From positions 37,629,410-37,693,409 of the forward strand of contig NC_052392.1 in assembly GCF_009389715.1 (NCBI RefSeq): 64,000 nt of DNA, read 5' to 3'. Both the position numbers and the translations under genes were made by a program. This DNA is from Phoenix dactylifera. Lineage: Eukaryota > Streptophyta > Magnoliopsida > Arecales > Arecaceae. Position 1 is the stretch's first letter. Every line of letters starts with the position of its first letter. The notes under the pieces are model-generated. The model was given only the letters and a program-made list of their open reading frames with translations, did not search any database and was not told the DNA's origin. Of the stretch, positions 1-13,539 are shown one piece after another.

Positions 1-2095
1 CATAATCCCAGTAGAGACAGAAGTGAAAGCTCAGACGCCTTCTAAATGAGAGTCGCATAAAGGAAATTTCAATATGACCGAAAATTCTGAGCGCTGGAAC
101 GAGAGAGTTGCACTTTTCGGTGTATCAGCAGCTCTTGAATCCTTCTGTATTTCCTTTCTTCTTCTTCTTCTTTTTTCTCCTTTCATTGAGACGGCAAAAT
201 TTTATAGCCCTGATGAAGATGCAACCATGGAGTTGGAATACAAAAGATTGCAAAATTGAGGAGCAGGAGTAAAACTTGCCTGGCATGACTGGCAATGCAA
301 AAAGTCGTCCAATCCACCACACTGTTTGTCCTTTTTAATTATCTTTACAAAAGACTGTTAGTTCTCTCAAAAAAAGAAAGGAAACAAAATTTTTTCCTAG
401 ATTGCTCTGGAGAAACAGCAAGAGAGGTCACTCACAGTCTCATCATGTCAGCTGCAAAGAATACAATTGGAGAGTGCATGGCAGTTTCTTTCCCTCAAAT
501 TTTGATCCAGAGTTTCACGGGCTCGACGCTTCCCTCAAAGCAGAAATTTCAGCATGGCTGGCAGTTAGCCAAGGCCAAATCGTCCTGTGGATTCAGGTTG
601 TTATAAGGGATAGTCACCGTATGAAACAAACTTAACTCCACTTCTCAAGCAACACCATCATAATTTGCATCTGAAAATCCCAAAACATCTCCAAACCAAT
701 ATCAGAGAACGTTAGTCTGGTTGAGTTCAAGCTGTGAGAGAAAATCTCCTCCAAACTCGAAACCCAGTGTCAACAATACTGCACCCACCATTCTCCTTTC
801 AAAAATGCAAGGACTTGTATCCAAAACCAATATATTTGCTCAGCTTCAGGCAAGGATGACAAACCACCATGACTAAATGCCACCACGACAGACTTCAGAA
901 GCAATGTTCTGGCCATAGACCATTAGAAATGGACAATACCTCCTCCAAAGCTTTATAGCCGGTAAGTCAGAATCCACTGTTTTTTATTCAACAATGAGGG
1001 GGAAAACTATTCACAAACTTGATATGATTGTACATGAAAAATCAGAATCATATCCTCTTTCTTAAGATAACAAGTAGCGCTAAAATTAGGATGGAAGAGA
1101 GGTGTGTTTACATTTGCACTCACTCCAGCCACAAGTAAATAACTGTCAATAGTAAATAATAAGTAAAATTGGTTCAAAATATACAATTCATCTTTTTGAG
1201 GAAAAGCATACAGTTCACCCTTAATTCTCACAAAACCACATTTTTGCTCAAATTGCATTGTCAGCACAAGCCCACATGTGGGTGACCCTCTTATGCATAA
1301 TAATTAGTTTACGTGCTGATTAGTTTATTATGAAGTGTGGTTATTTATGTATCATGAGTCTTATATTTCCTTTCTCACCCACTCTACTCTGGTTGATTGG
1401 ATGTCACAATACAAACTCAAATTCAATCTATCAAGCTGAAACATCTCAGAAGTCTCGAAAACATCTAAGGAGGTGGAGGAGAGATTGTAATGAAAACTAT
1501 CTCTGGACACCTGCAAAATGGGTGAAGAAATTAAAAGACTTGATCATTAGCTGGGGGAAATAAAACTTGAGAACTATTTAATTTGCACTCTCATACCTTT
1601 TTTCCCCAAGGTCCAATGTTTTTCTATCAAATTTGCAAACAATACACTATTTTGAGTCCCATGATAATTCTCATAAAAACTTGCATTGGGCATGGGTATT
1701 TATTTGACAAAAGAACTGATTAAAGACTATCTATCCAGGAGAACATCCTGCTGAAGATTATCCAATATATCACCACTTCACCCCAACACAATCAAAGTTG
1801 GATACTGATAGGGCATCACACTGTTTCACAGAGCAAAATTTCAGCTCTGATAAACTAATTTACATTTCATCATCTTTATGAGAACTACCCTATAACCAGA
1901 AAGAAATCGTGATAACACAAAAGATAATATTCATTGTAAAATATAACTGTATATTGGAACCATGCATTTAATTTCACAGTACCGCACATGAACAATGTAA
2001 AGATAAAATCACCACCAATCACCATCTGTATCGCCATCAGCGGGTATGCTGTCACAAGAAATCTGAAGCGTAAGATCTTGGGTAAAGGAGAACAG
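1..2095. other. Non-coding flank downstream of the RABC1 gene
   Basis: This stretch lies 3' of the minus-strand Rab gene. I read both strands and found only short frames with no recognisable domain and no exon-like series of splice sites. The part nearest 2095 probably contains the 3' UTR of the Rab gene. A pyrimidine tract rich in CTT lies near 155-180. The first 1 kb might be an intron or UTR of a gene extending off the left edge, but nothing supports this directly. Confidence 0.5.
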
Positions 2096-5000
2096 TCAAC
2101 AACAGCTGCTAGTAGAAGCATCAGCTTGTGGTGGCTTCTGCTTAAAAATGTTGTTCTTCACACCTGCCGAACCCTCAGCCAAGAGGCTTGGTGTATCTAA
2201 GATCTGTACCATTGATGTAAACAATTATTACTCATATTTTTAATAGACCTCCAGTAGCTTATTGTGATAACATGTATATAGAATATGCAATTTCAACATC
2301 CATCTATTCTTACTTCTAATGCTTTTCTCTTTCCTCATTAAGTGGTCAGTGCTTCCTCTAAAACTCTAGAAGAAAAATCTCAAAAGCAAGGAAGAGGATA
2401 GCCTGGTATAAGATAGATCTGGAATACCTTTTGTCTAAAACATTGCCAAAAAAAGTGAAAGAAAAAAATTACTAACAGAGCAAACCAACAAACAGTTCAA
2501 GCATCTGGAAATCTAGCTGGCAGAAAATACTCCCTTGGAATTTAGCATGGGTATATAGGATGCCCAAGACTTAAACCTCCAGCAAAGCATAGAGATAATG
2601 TACTACAAAACTAGAATAGGCTGACAACTCAATGGCACTTGTTAAAAAACCTCTGCTAAATGCCATTTTATGGTAAAGAAGAAAAGGTATACCACATAAT
2701 AATGGGAAATCCTACAATAATGCCGCTTAAAAATTGCAAAAATAAAATCATCATCCCATGTAGAAGACTTCTCTTCAAAAGGTTCCTCAAAAGTTATGCA
2801 AGACCTTTGCATAAATCTATTTTTACTTTCACTAAATATATATATCTAAGCTAAATCAAAGGGTCTGGGTTCACATAAAGTAAAACTGGCTTTCCAGACA
2901 TTTGCATAACTAACAATTGCAGCACAATCTTTCAGCTGACTTGGAAACAGATACTTCGTGTTGATAATATAACCCAGATCTCAGAATCAATAGACAATAG
3001 ACCTCCCAACATATGAAACATCAGATGTATTGGAATTTTCATACCTTTAAGACAAGCTCTTCAAAGCATTGTTCCACATTGACTCGTGTTTTTGCACTAC
3101 ATTCTAAAAACAGACATCCATATTCCCTAGCAAAGTCAATGCCCTCCTTCTTTGTGACAACTCTCTCACTTTCCTGGAAACATAAAAAAGCATAAAAATT
3201 TCCATCCCTCTTTTAATTAAACATGTATTATCAATATATGGAAAAAAAGCTAAAGATACAACAGATGATGCCAAGGTTAAGAACATGATACATAATATCA
3301 AAATAGAAATTAAATGACTGGTTTATTGCATTATACAAAATTGCACATTAAAAATAAAGATCTAACTAGATACATGTACATTACCTTATCAACCTTGTTA
3401 CCAACAAGCATTTTGATGCAATCTTGATTAGTTGAGTAAAGGTCTATTTCCTTAGCCCATACATCAGCAAGGTTGGTGAACGTTTCCCTTCGTGTTACAT
3501 CATAAACTGTCATAAATTACCGAGAAAAAAAATTAATTATCAGCAAAACATTTTCACCATACTGTCTATGCTAATATTGAAATATGCGGATGTCATGACA
3601 TTTATAAAGAAACAATAGTGTAGATCTGCGCAAAGAAGATATATAGTCTTGGTTGAAGAGATATATTAGCTATTAAGTAAAAGCTGAAAGATTGCCCACT
3701 CAGATGTGTGACTAAGCAATTCAGATGGTCCCTAGATTCCTGGTTCAAGAAGTAGGAGTTTAATTCAATGTACTGGGAGATGCACACAATGAAAATAGTG
3801 GCCATATAGCATATTTAGGCTATGGACCAAACCTAATACAGTCTTGTGAGAGTAGAAAACATTAAGCTAGGGCCAGCTAGGTTTACAAATATAAGTTCTT
3901 ACTACGGTCCTTTTCTCCTTATGCCTCATTACATCGGAGCCGTAGGACAAAAGAGCAGCAAGAATAGAACCAGCCCGTATATTATCCTTCTTTCCACTTG
4001 TTCAATGTTACCTCCTTGTTCTCTTTCTGCTTTCTGGTCCTCTCTTCCTAATCCTATCGTATCCTCTTCTCCTAAGTTGTTCTCAGTTCCTTCTTTTTTA
4101 CCTTTAATTTCATTTGTCATCTGAGTTTATCGGAAAGATATTGAGTTTACCTGAAGATAAATGGCTAAGAGGAAGATATAAAGATCAGATAACATAGTCG
4201 TACCAGCAAGGCAACCTGAATAATCTGAGAACTAAATTCTGCTGCAATATCCAGATATTATTAGATAAGAGTCATTAGTGATGCTGAATAGATCTAGTAA
4301 CTCTTTCTCAATCCAAGGAATATTTGAAGCTGTTTACAGCATACATGATTACAGTTTCAGCTTTGCAGTGTCCTCTTAGCTTGCATGCGTGAATCTTACA
4401 TGGTGCTGATCTGATTTCTGGTTGGTTAGGTGTCACACTAATAAATTGCCAAGAAGAGGTGATACATATAATTATCTAATGTTAGTTCTTTTAGTAGATG
4501 GACTATTTTTTGAATTACAGTATCTCTCCAAGGCATATGCTTACTAGGTTAGTTACTCAAGGTCAACAAAGAGGAACAGGTAATAGAGGGGTAAATACAC
4601 CATTTAGTCATTTTCTCCTACAAAAATGTTTACTTAGTATTTGCATGTACAAGTCATTTTCTCCTTTAACTTTTGTTCCATGCATAGTTTTGTTGTTTTA
4701 TGCAAGAAAGGGTGTTAAAGTATACATGATAATTTTTCTGAAAGAATTCCAAATAATGAATCTATAATCCTCGCCTTTAAAAAAATCTATAATTCTTTCA
4801 TTTACTTATTTGATTCTTGCATCATCTCAAACAAAAATTCATGGCATCTTTCCCTAATTCATAGTGCTCGCAACTATCTAGCTTAGATTATGATTACATA
4901 CCTGAAGCAGCAAAATACTGCATTCCAAATATTAGATAATAGCTGGATATTTTGACAGGTTCAATCTAGATGCATAAATACTTGTTGCATGCCAAGGCCA

Positions 5001-8000
5001 TATCTGATATGTGTGGCACACTGATATGCATTGGACAAAGTTTGTTTATGTGTCAATACTTAAGTATCTTTTCATATCCAGATAATTCCTGGATAGACTT
5101 AGGTATGATGGTAAAAGGCTCTCTTTGACGAATATGAACCTTTTAGTTGTGGATCATGATGGATATTTTAATTTCAGTAATTGTAGTACTAATGTTATCA
5201 TAAGGTATAGACTATGTTATTAAGGTCACCTATCATGCATCATGGATGCTTTTTTTTTTTACACAGATATATTTATATTTATTTACTTAATATTTTCTAT
5301 TATAGCCAGATTCTGTCCTATTTTTGCTGAAGGTTCGCCACAGTATTTGCTCCATGCTTCGTAGCACTTAATGGATTTGATCTGACACCTGAACCAGGAT
5401 CTGAACAGTTAATCCTAGAGTGGTGTCCACAGATAATCCTCCACAAAGCCTATTGTTATAGTTCATTTTAACATATTTTATCAACATAAATATTCAAATT
5501 ATCCTTAATAACAATTTGTCAATTCATCACTTGTAAATTGGTAAATATAATTACATAACAAGGAATTTTTTTATTATGTATCAGTTTATTTACATTTTAG
5601 GGCATCATTATATTCCACAGAGATAATGATCCTACATGGTGTTCTAGAATTTGGAGGTTGCCAAATTGTAGCCATGACCGTGCAGCCATATCCGCATTCT
5701 TTTCAGTCTTTAGGTGTCAAAGATAATAGTACACGTACTTTTCAGGCACAATATTGGCTACAATGATGTATATAGATCACCCGGTTCATTGAGCTTAGGC
5801 AATAGAACTGAAGGATTGTAGAAGGAAAAACCAAGATTGCTGACTAGAACACAAGAAATAGTAGAGTAGTTGCAGCGCATATGAAAAACTAACATCCAAA
5901 TTTTCTCTTCATCAATGAATGATATTAGAATCTAATAAAATGAAAAGGTATCAAATTCAAATTCAACAGTATAGAAAAGAGTAATGCATAATTGCATACC
6001 CATGATGATCCCTTGTGCTCCTCTGTAATATGAGCTGGTTAAAGTTCTGAACCTTTCTTGTCCAGCTGCATGATACAGATGCTTTTTCTGTTATCACTAA
6101 TTTCCATTCAAAAGTCATAGATCATTCATTACATCATAGAATGCCTTCTTAGAATCTCAAAATATACGTGTGCATGTATGCATGTATAACTTATCGAATA
6201 AAATAAGATAGAAGGATCCACTGCAAATCACAAGAATTAATCAAAAGACTTCTCATCTATTGAAATAGAATTTTCCTTGCAATTACAAGGGATAAAACAA
6301 TGTAGAAATAGGTTAGGACATGCCAAGGGGCTAGGCTGATAGACTTTCAGGAGCTAGGCTGGTGCTAGAAGCTTGGAGTGCATCCTGCTTTTGTTCATTT
6401 TTGAGGTCACAATCACTTGTTAGCTTCTTGTTGCTTCATTAATTGTTTGCACTCTACCTTATGAATTACCAGATCTAATGACACCAACATAAAATGCCAT
6501 GCAACAAGCATTTAAACTCAACTTTAACCTGATGTCCTATTTACATCAAATTGACCTCGTGGATCCAAATACGACCCACCAAGGTCTGAAATATATCCAC
6601 AAACAATCTGAACTTGACAATAACACCCTATAAATTGTTACAGGTCATAAAGCAGCTCAAAGAAAAGAGGAGCTGCCATTATTCCTCAAAGACGAGTTGG
6701 TTTAAAGGCAAAAAATCCTTGTTCATTTTGTGGTTTAAGCAATCTGTAAAGGTCAAGCAATAAGACAAAGAGGAAAGGTCATCCAGAGCAAAGATTTTAC
6801 CAATTTAAAGTTCTATTGGGATCTGATTGGTTGTGTATAACTCTAAATCCATTGAAAACATACTATGCCTGGTCAACTTGCTACATACCAGAATTGCTCA
6901 TGATACTATTAACTCATGAAAATAAATGCATGTCTGCTGCATAGCATTTGTTAACAAACAGATTGTCATGAAAACTGCAGTTGCGCATAAAGAGTAAGAG
7001 GGGAAGGAAATACAAAAATATTTTTAATTGTTTTAAATGGTAATATACAAGTACATAGTGCTACCATCATACCAGAATGGCTGGTGTATTAGTAGATGGA
7101 TGTACTTAATTACAAGATCAACCTCTTATTCTCCCATGAATAAAAGTAACTTCTCCATTTGCAAATAACAAGCTTTATGAGCTTTTGGAACTCCAAATAG
7201 TTGTTTCAATAGTGAATTACATTTCCATACCATCCATGCTAATATTGCTATTCTCATACGCCAAAAAAATAACCTTCTTTCTCACACTTCAGAAAAAGGT
7301 TACCAGTTCATTGTGGGATTTTAATCAAATTTCACTCTCTATTCATTTCATGGTCATTCTTTATGTCCTCACAAAGCTTCTTATTGTTGGTTCCTGTACT
7401 CTTTAGGATAGGGTGAATGTAACAGCTCAGAAAATTCAACTTTTGGCAATAGCATCACAAAAATAATGCATCCTCTTCATAGGGTTAATTTTCAGGCATG
7501 AATAGCAATGGTCAGGGGATTAAGTCAAATTTAACACCTCAGGAGTTAGAATAAATCAACAGAAGCAAATGAAATGAGTATATGACCAAAAAAGAAACCA
7601 AAGTGGCATCTCATAAGATAAAACGAGCTAAATCGTTACCAGTGTCCCAGATTGCAAGCTTCAGCTTTTTGCCTCCAATTGTAACCATTTTTACCTTGAA
7701 ATCCACACCTGAAACAAAAAAAATGAAGCATTTGATCAAAGTAATTGATAAAACAAACAAAATTGTGAAAAACTTGCGACGCTAGCATGTTATTGAACTC
7801 CAGTCTTAATGAAAATTCTTTCAGAATAAATTTTTACTATGAAGAAAATCTAATGCAAGAATACATTCAGTTCTGAATAGTCCAACTGAGCCACATAATC
7901 TACAGGAAGCAAATCAAATATCAGAAAAGATAATTTGTTGGAAATACTGATTGACATTAGAAGGATTACAGCTAACCATGTTGGTATCAACCACAATAAA

Positions 8001-8996
8001 AAGACAAGATGAAGATTTTTTATGATGTCCTCATTACGAACAACTTAAGATCATTATTCCCAAAATATCTACCAAATGAACATGTTTTTTCTATGATCAT
8101 TGCTACCAATTCTAACTACAAATTGTTCTTTGTTCTTGGTTCTTGGCAACTCTAACACCCTCAAGTATTACAACAAAAACTAGTAAAATTTTCATCATTA
8201 TCTTAATCATCCTCCATAAATAAATAAAACAGAGCATTTACAAACCATAACACAATATCAATTCTACCACAGTAGCACCTGATCATTTCATTTTCCAATT
8301 TAGATGTAAAAATATTATCAAATTCATATACTTAAAAGCTTTGCACTGCAACCTCTGCTATGATTTTAGCCACCGGACATCATTTGCAACTCTCAGTCTC
8401 ATATGTCCAAGTATTACAACAAAAACTCAGTTATTGCACATTTTTCTATTACCATTGATCAATAAATACACAAACCACTAGCAAACAACAATACAGCATC
8501 AATTCAACTATATAGCTGCAAATCTCACTTTTCCAATTCGTACACACATATAATATCAAATGCTTACACTTAGAAGCAGTAGTACTCTGTGATTGTTTCT
8601 TCAATTATTCTTTATAGCTCTCACACCCTCAAGAATTACAATAATAACTCATTGATCACATGATTTTCATAATTATAAGCCGCACGTATACAAACAGACC
8701 ATTCAGTAGCAACAACACATTATAAGTTCAATCCAGTAGCTTCAAATTTTTCTCATTTCTAGATGTATGCACAAAAATTATCGAGCTCCTTAATAAAACG
8801 CATTGCATTACTGGAAAAGCTCGAAGAAACAAATGGAAGGATCTGAAATCTCACCAATCGTGGGGGAGAGATCGTCGAAGGAGTCCGAGGTGAATCTCAG
8901 CAGGAGGCTGCTCTTCCCCACCCCCGAATCCCCGATTAGCAACAACTTGAACAAATAATCGAACTCCGGTTGGCTCAAAGACGACGAATCCATCAT
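2096..8996 (-). CDS. RABC1: Rab GTPase of the RABC1 (Rab18) class, six exons, complete
   Basis: A small GTPase that switches between GDP and GTP forms on membranes and recruits effectors in vesicle traffic; the class is the plant counterpart of animal Rab18. I joined six exons on the minus strand: 8996-8855, 7708-7640, 6065-6000, 3506-3385, 3173-3045 and 2203-2096, giving 636 nt and 211 aa, the usual Rab length, with every junction GT-AG and in phase. Visible motifs are the P-loop GDSGVGKS (residues 22-29), switch I SPTIG (44-48), WDTAGQE (68-74), NKVD (129-132), ECSAK (157-161) and a C-terminal SSCC for geranylgeranylation. The stretches [23 protein letters not shown] and [13 protein letters not shown] match RABC1 rather than RABC2 as I remember them. 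Two ATGs stand in tandem at 8996 and 8993; either could start. Introns are about 1.1, 1.6, 2.5, 0.2 and 0.8 kb. Nothing looks broken. Confidence 0.96.
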
Positions 8997-9400
8997 ATTA
9001 TTACTTCAGAAACCCTAGAAAACGCATGGAAAACGCTAAAAAAAGCACCAAAATGAAACGATTGAACGAAATCTAGATCCCAAGAAGCGATCTTTCTACG
9101 GTAAAGAGCACCCAAAAAGATCTCAGCGCACCTCGAATCTGGAATTAAGGGGGGAGGAATTCAAGATCTTGGGTCAAGAATTCGATAAATAGAGGATTAG
9201 AGAGTAAAAGCGGTAGCGGAAAGGAAGACAAGGGGGAAGGAATCCCGCGGTGGTGAAGAAAGCTGCAGGTGGCGACTAAAGAAAGACGGAAACGGTGGCG
9301 GTGGATTCATATTATTAGACCAGGCTGTACGAAGCTTACTTTAATATTATACTAATAATAATAATGATAATAATTTAAAATTTAATTATTAATTAAAGTC
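8997..9400 (-). promoter_or_regulatory. 5' UTR and proximal promoter region of the RABC1 gene
   Basis: Sequence directly upstream of the Rab start codon on the minus strand. About 9001-9290 is fairly GC-balanced and purine-rich on the plus strand and probably holds the 5' UTR and core promoter; beyond about 9330 it becomes strongly AT-rich and runs into a MITE-like element. I could not fix a TATA box or transcription start. Confidence 0.4.
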
Positions 9401-9875
9401 ATTTAAAAAAGAGTTTTTTTTATAAATATTCTTCCTAAAATTTAGATTTACGTGAATATCCTCTTAAAATTTATATTTATTTCTGTACCATCATAAAATA
9501 CTATTTTTGTACAAATGTTCCTAATATAACGGTTCTTCTGACACGGTTAATAAAAACTATATTTATTTTAATTAAAAATAAAATAAAATTTTGAAGTTAC
9601 ATTTTTGTCCTCTATCACGATCAGCTTATTAAATTTTTTTTTTAACGCATCTACCAATTAAGAATATTCTAGTCAATTTAATTTGAAACCGTTAATTTTG
9701 TAACGGTATTAAATGGTATTGGTATATATGCAAAAAGAAGAATAAAAAAAATAGAATAGAAAAATAAGTGTTTTATGAGGGTATACATGCAAATATCAAT
9801 TTTGAGAGGGTATTTATGCAAAATTCGATATTCATGAGAGTATTTATGCCAAAAAAAACTCTTTACAAAAATTTA
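9401..9875. mobile_element. MITE-like element with inverted ends
   Basis: About 475 bp of AT-rich, non-coding DNA whose ends mirror each other. The left end reads AAAGAGTTTTTTTT followed by ATAAATATTC (from about 9408), and the reverse complement of the right end reads AAAGAGTTTTTTTT followed by GGCATAAATACTC (to about 9864). Inside, degenerate copies of the phrase 'ATAAATATCCTCT / TATACCCTC' continue on both arms, so the mirror symmetry extends beyond the tips. No transposase frame is present, which fits a miniature inverted-repeat element. A clean target duplication was not found; ATTTA on both sides (9401 and 9871) is a weak candidate. The superfamily cannot be told by eye. Confidence 0.5.
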
Positions 9876-11653
9876 GCCACATTGGGCTGAATTCAGTATT
9901 GAATTTCTCAAAGAAATTCTAATTGAATTTCACCCTATGTGCCTACTCCATCTCCCGTTAGTTAACTCTAATCAAAACCAAATCTATGTAGTCTTTATGT
10001 TTCGGGCGATTTTAAAAAGTGATATCATTGAAGCTATTGCTCTCTTACATGGGAATTTTTCTAATCACAAAACATGAACCATCAGCAAAATGATTGGTGA
10101 TTGAGGACGGTCGTCATCTATGTATCACAAAATCAAGCAAACCCACTACTTGATCATGAGTCATTCTGTAGTGCATGGGAAGGTGCAAGATTTAAATTTA
10201 GACATGCAGTTCAATGATGCATTGGAAAGGATTTGAATTATCTCGTACTTCTCATATCAAAATACCTCAACTATAGATACTTTCAATTGAAGTGTACTAG
10301 CCTCACATCGCCCATTGTTGGCTATTCAATGGAGAATGGTTGATACAAACTCTAGCTCTCTAGTTGGAAGTTTAGTATCTAAACACCCTTCATTCATCCA
10401 TCATTTCCACCTCAAGCCCACCAAAGCAATGCTAGTAAACTTTGAGATTTATGTCGCACTATCATATGCTTAGCAATGTAATGGAAAGTTATCATAAAAT
10501 ATATGTTATGAAACTTTAACTTCCTTATTGTAACCAGTGCCTTCTAGCATTTTTATCAGAGAAATGTATCTAATGCTTGTATTTCACTTGAAAACCTATA
10601 CGTTGTTGAATAATAGTCATCAGTGGGACTTACAATTGCGGAACTAAATATCACACATGTAACTTATTTTATATGAATTTTCGTCTCATTAAATATCTCA
10701 GCAAAATTATTGGTTGAATCAGGTCCACTCAGCAGTAGCAGTAGACCAATCCAAATGCAAAGCAATATATATATATATATATATTGCTTTGCGATTGGTC
10801 TATCGTGAATTTGGTCTAAGCTCTAGCATCCAAAGCCAAGGACCGGACTCCATCACATCGCCTGTAGTGTATTCTTGAAAGCTCCTACTACAGAGCTCTA
10901 AATTATCCAGGTATGTCTTTTCATAATATTATAATAATGTATTAAGGAAATTTCATATTTGTCAAAAAATAAGAAAAGAGAATAATAGTCACATAGAATC
11001 AAAATAATATTTTCTCCAGTAACTTAAAACCTTTTAGAGAAGTTTTTGGTATTAGTTTTTTCTCTACTTTTCTTAAAATGATCAGAAAAGTTCATATTAC
11101 TTTAAGAATACAAATATCTAACACTATTTTGTTTTTCTCCTCATTTATTTAACCGGTTATCCCTACAATTGCAAATGTTAAAAGGAAATTAAATGTTCTT
11201 ATATGACTGTAGGTTGCAAAAGGTTTGATAACATTATCTTTGCAACATTGCTACACAAACACTCCAGATATATAGCTTAAGGTAACACTCGATGCATGCT
11301 CTCCCATGACTTAATCTTCTCATATTTATAAGTCCCAATGAGAAAGGTAGAAGGTTGACATCATGTTCACAATTAAGATGATATAGAGCCACAAATAGCT
11401 TCGATCTCTCCATCTAATTGATGGAACCGAATAGGTTTTTCCATTCTGGATTTACAGATACAGGAAAGAAAAATAGACACAGAACCCAACTGTAAAGCCC
11501 TGTAAGTTTCCTTCTTCCAAAAAAACCACATACAAAGAGATTATTACATCGTTTACATATAGCATCATCCATCATCTATGTGCGAATATCATCATCACAA
11601 GTAATTTATGCAAGAGCTGTTTAGAAAATATTGAATCCGTCTCATGAAGAACA
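9876..11653. other. Intergenic DNA between the RABC1 gene and the membrane-protein gene
   Basis: AT-rich sequence without a supported gene. It contains a long TA-centred hairpin (separate entry), and its last few hundred bases, next to the stop codon at 11654, probably include the 3' UTR of the minus-strand membrane-protein gene. Confidence 0.5.
10742..10802. repeat. Near-perfect hairpin around an (AT)n core
   Basis: The left arm reads TAGACCAATC, then a 5-nt CAAAT bulge, then GCAAAGCAATATATAT. The right arm is the exact reverse complement apart from the bulge. The arms are roughly 28-30 nt long and meet in an AT run. It could be a tiny foldback element or an imperfect precursor hairpin; no transcription evidence can be seen. 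Confidence 0.75.
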
Positions 11654-12658
11654 TCAAACGTGGAACTGCTCGAGCTGCACATCCCTGGCTTTGAGCGGCA
11701 TGTAGTCCCCCAAATAGACCTCCAGATGGTCCGCTAGGCTCGATTTATCGATGCTCTCGTGATGGTACGACTTGCACACGAAATACACCACCGTCTGCGC
11801 CACCAGCGCGAACAGAATCACCGCACAAAGGAAGGAGAGCATCAGCACCGAGTACCCGACCCTGGACCCCACCCCGAGATTCAAGTAATTCCCCCGGACG
11901 ACCGCAAGTCGGAAACCCACTTCCACACCCACGAAGCAGAGGTTGAGCACGACGAAAATGGCGACGGCCGTCCAGGTCTTGCCCCGGATGAGGGCCCGGC
12001 TCTTGCGCATGGCCTCGATGCCGCAGGCGTCCTCGAGGACGGAGACGACGCTGGCGACGTGCCAGACGACGCTGATCCAGACGAGGCCGGCGGCGTAGAC
12101 GAGGGCGATGAGGGCGATGGCGACGAGCCCGGCGGTGTGGGGGCCGAGGAGGAGGACGGCGAGAACGGCGAGGATGAGGGCGGCGGTGTTATAGGCGACG
12201 AGGAGGAGGAAGGCCCAGAGGAAGGTGATCATGAGGCGGCGCCAGACCTTGGGAACGACGGCGAGGACCTTGGCGAAGGAGAGGTCCTTGGCGGTGTAGA
12301 TGGAGGCGACGGAGTAGACGACGGCGGAGGTGGAGAGGAGGGAGAGGACGAGGAGGGCGAGGAGGTAGGCGGCCTTGAAGAGGAGGAAGGCGGACCACTC
12401 GGCGGAGAGGCGGGAGAGGATGGCGGACTCCGAGGGGGAGCCCGGGGTGGCGACGTCGAGGGCGACCTCGCTGCGGTCGATCTTCGAGAAGAGGAGGTGG
12501 GAGACGTAGATGTGGGCGAGGAAGAGGACAGAGAGCGGGAGGACCAGGGCGAGGGCGATCTGGGCGAAGAGGCGCTGCCATGAGTGCAGGATCTTGGAGG
12601 CCTCGTGGCAGATCCCCACTATACCCAAGAATTGGAGCTCCTCCGGCTCTCGATCCAT
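11654..12658 (-). CDS. Plant multi-pass membrane protein (family of Arabidopsis At5g61340), single exon
   Basis: A 334-aa integral membrane protein of unknown biochemical role. The protein starts MDREPEELQFLG and ends YMPLKARDVQLEQFHV; both ends, together with the middle phrases VVPKVWRRLMITFLWAF, SVLEDACGIEAM and VYFVCKSYHHE, match what I remember of the At5g61340 group, often labelled polyadenylate-binding-protein-binding or simply transmembrane protein. Five or six hydrophobic stretches suggest a polytopic topology. I chose the ATG at 12658; the frame stays open upstream to 12907, but that part reads like a 5' UTR (a GAA/CTT run at about 12669-12687, low-complexity peptide) and the family begins at MDREPE. 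There is no intron. The body (about 11900-12600) is very GC-rich against an AT-rich surround, the usual grass/palm third-position bias, which also makes long false frames on the other strand. Confidence 0.9.
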   Translation of the reverse strand: MDREPEELQFLGIVGICHEASKILHSWQRLFAQIALALVLPLSVLFLAHIYVSHLLFSKIDRSEVALDVATPGSPSESAILSRLSAEWSAFLLFKAAYLLALLVLSLLSTSAVVYSVASIYTAKDLSFAKVLAVVPKVWRRLMITFLWAFLLLVAYNTAALILAVLAVLLLGPHTAGLVAIALIALVYAAGLVWISVVWHVASVVSVLEDACGIEAMRKSRALIRGKTWTAVAIFVVLNLCFVGVEVGFRLAVVRGNYLNLGVGSRVGYSVLMLSFLCAVILFALVAQTVVYFVCKSYHHESIDKSSLADHLEVYLGDYMPLKARDVQLEQFHV

Positions 12659-13536
12659 GTCGACGATTCGAAGAAGAAGAAGAAGAATTAGAATTAAGGT
12701 TTCTCTTTGGGGAATTGGGGATGAGTCGACTACACAGAGAGGAGAAAGGAGCGAAGGGGATGGATGGAGAAAACGGAGGTGGACTTTGGAGCTGGGGAAA
12801 ATGCCCTTGGGATTGATCTGAATTACGAAGAGAGTGTAGCTGTGTGTGTGTTTGTTGTGGATTTGGGTAGATGACGTGGCCTTTGGAGTGGGTTGAAACC
12901 GCTGCATGTGGGACGCGTGTCATGCGTACATATATGCGAGGCATATGATCAGATCCCCAGGGCACCGATGCTTTGCAGCCTCGGCTACAAGGGTTGCATT
13001 CAATCCTCTCCTGGAACCGACTTGTCTTCTGAAGCTCACCATGCATTAATGCGTGAAAAAGACCATCTAAAATGTACATGAATTAAAAAAAAAATCATTT
13101 CAGATTATTTGATAACCTGCTTTCTATTTTAAGTTTTTTTGAAATTTTTTACCAGTTTCTAAAAATTGTAGAAACTAAAAATTTAAATTTTTAATTTATT
13201 ATTTTGAATTACTATTAGTTGCTGCCGCTGCTGCTGCTACCATTCTCGGCAGTCACTCACCGGTGGCACCACCAATTGCTGGCTACCACTTCTATGCTAT
13301 CACTGTGAAATACAACTTAAGTAATTATGAAACAAATATTTTTTATTTTAAAAAAAAAATAAAATCGTGATTTAACCTTTGGTCTAATACGACTTGAAAT
13401 CATCATCCATCCATCATGAATATTTATGTTTGGAAGAAACGAATTTGATCACTTCTCTATCATGACCTTGGTTATATTCTGGTCTTGTCATTGCACCATT
13501 TTAAGGTACAAATTTCACAAACTATTTAGATTTGAC

Positions 13537-13539
<3 letters not shown>

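Noticed and set aside
11759-12583. Long plus-strand frame (274 codons) rich in Glu, Asp and Gly, antisense to the membrane-protein gene
   Set aside because: It is the mirror of a very GC-rich third-position bias in the real gene; the peptide is low-complexity and has no domain.
12659-12907. N-terminal extension of the membrane-protein frame up to 12907
   Set aside because: The extra 83 residues are low-complexity and include a translated GAA/CTT run; the family starts at MDREPEELQFLG.
12189-13079. Minus-strand frame of 296 codons overlapping the 5' half of the membrane-protein gene
   Set aside because: It runs in a different frame of the same GC-rich block, giving a Pro/Arg/Leu-rich peptide, and crosses the promoter.
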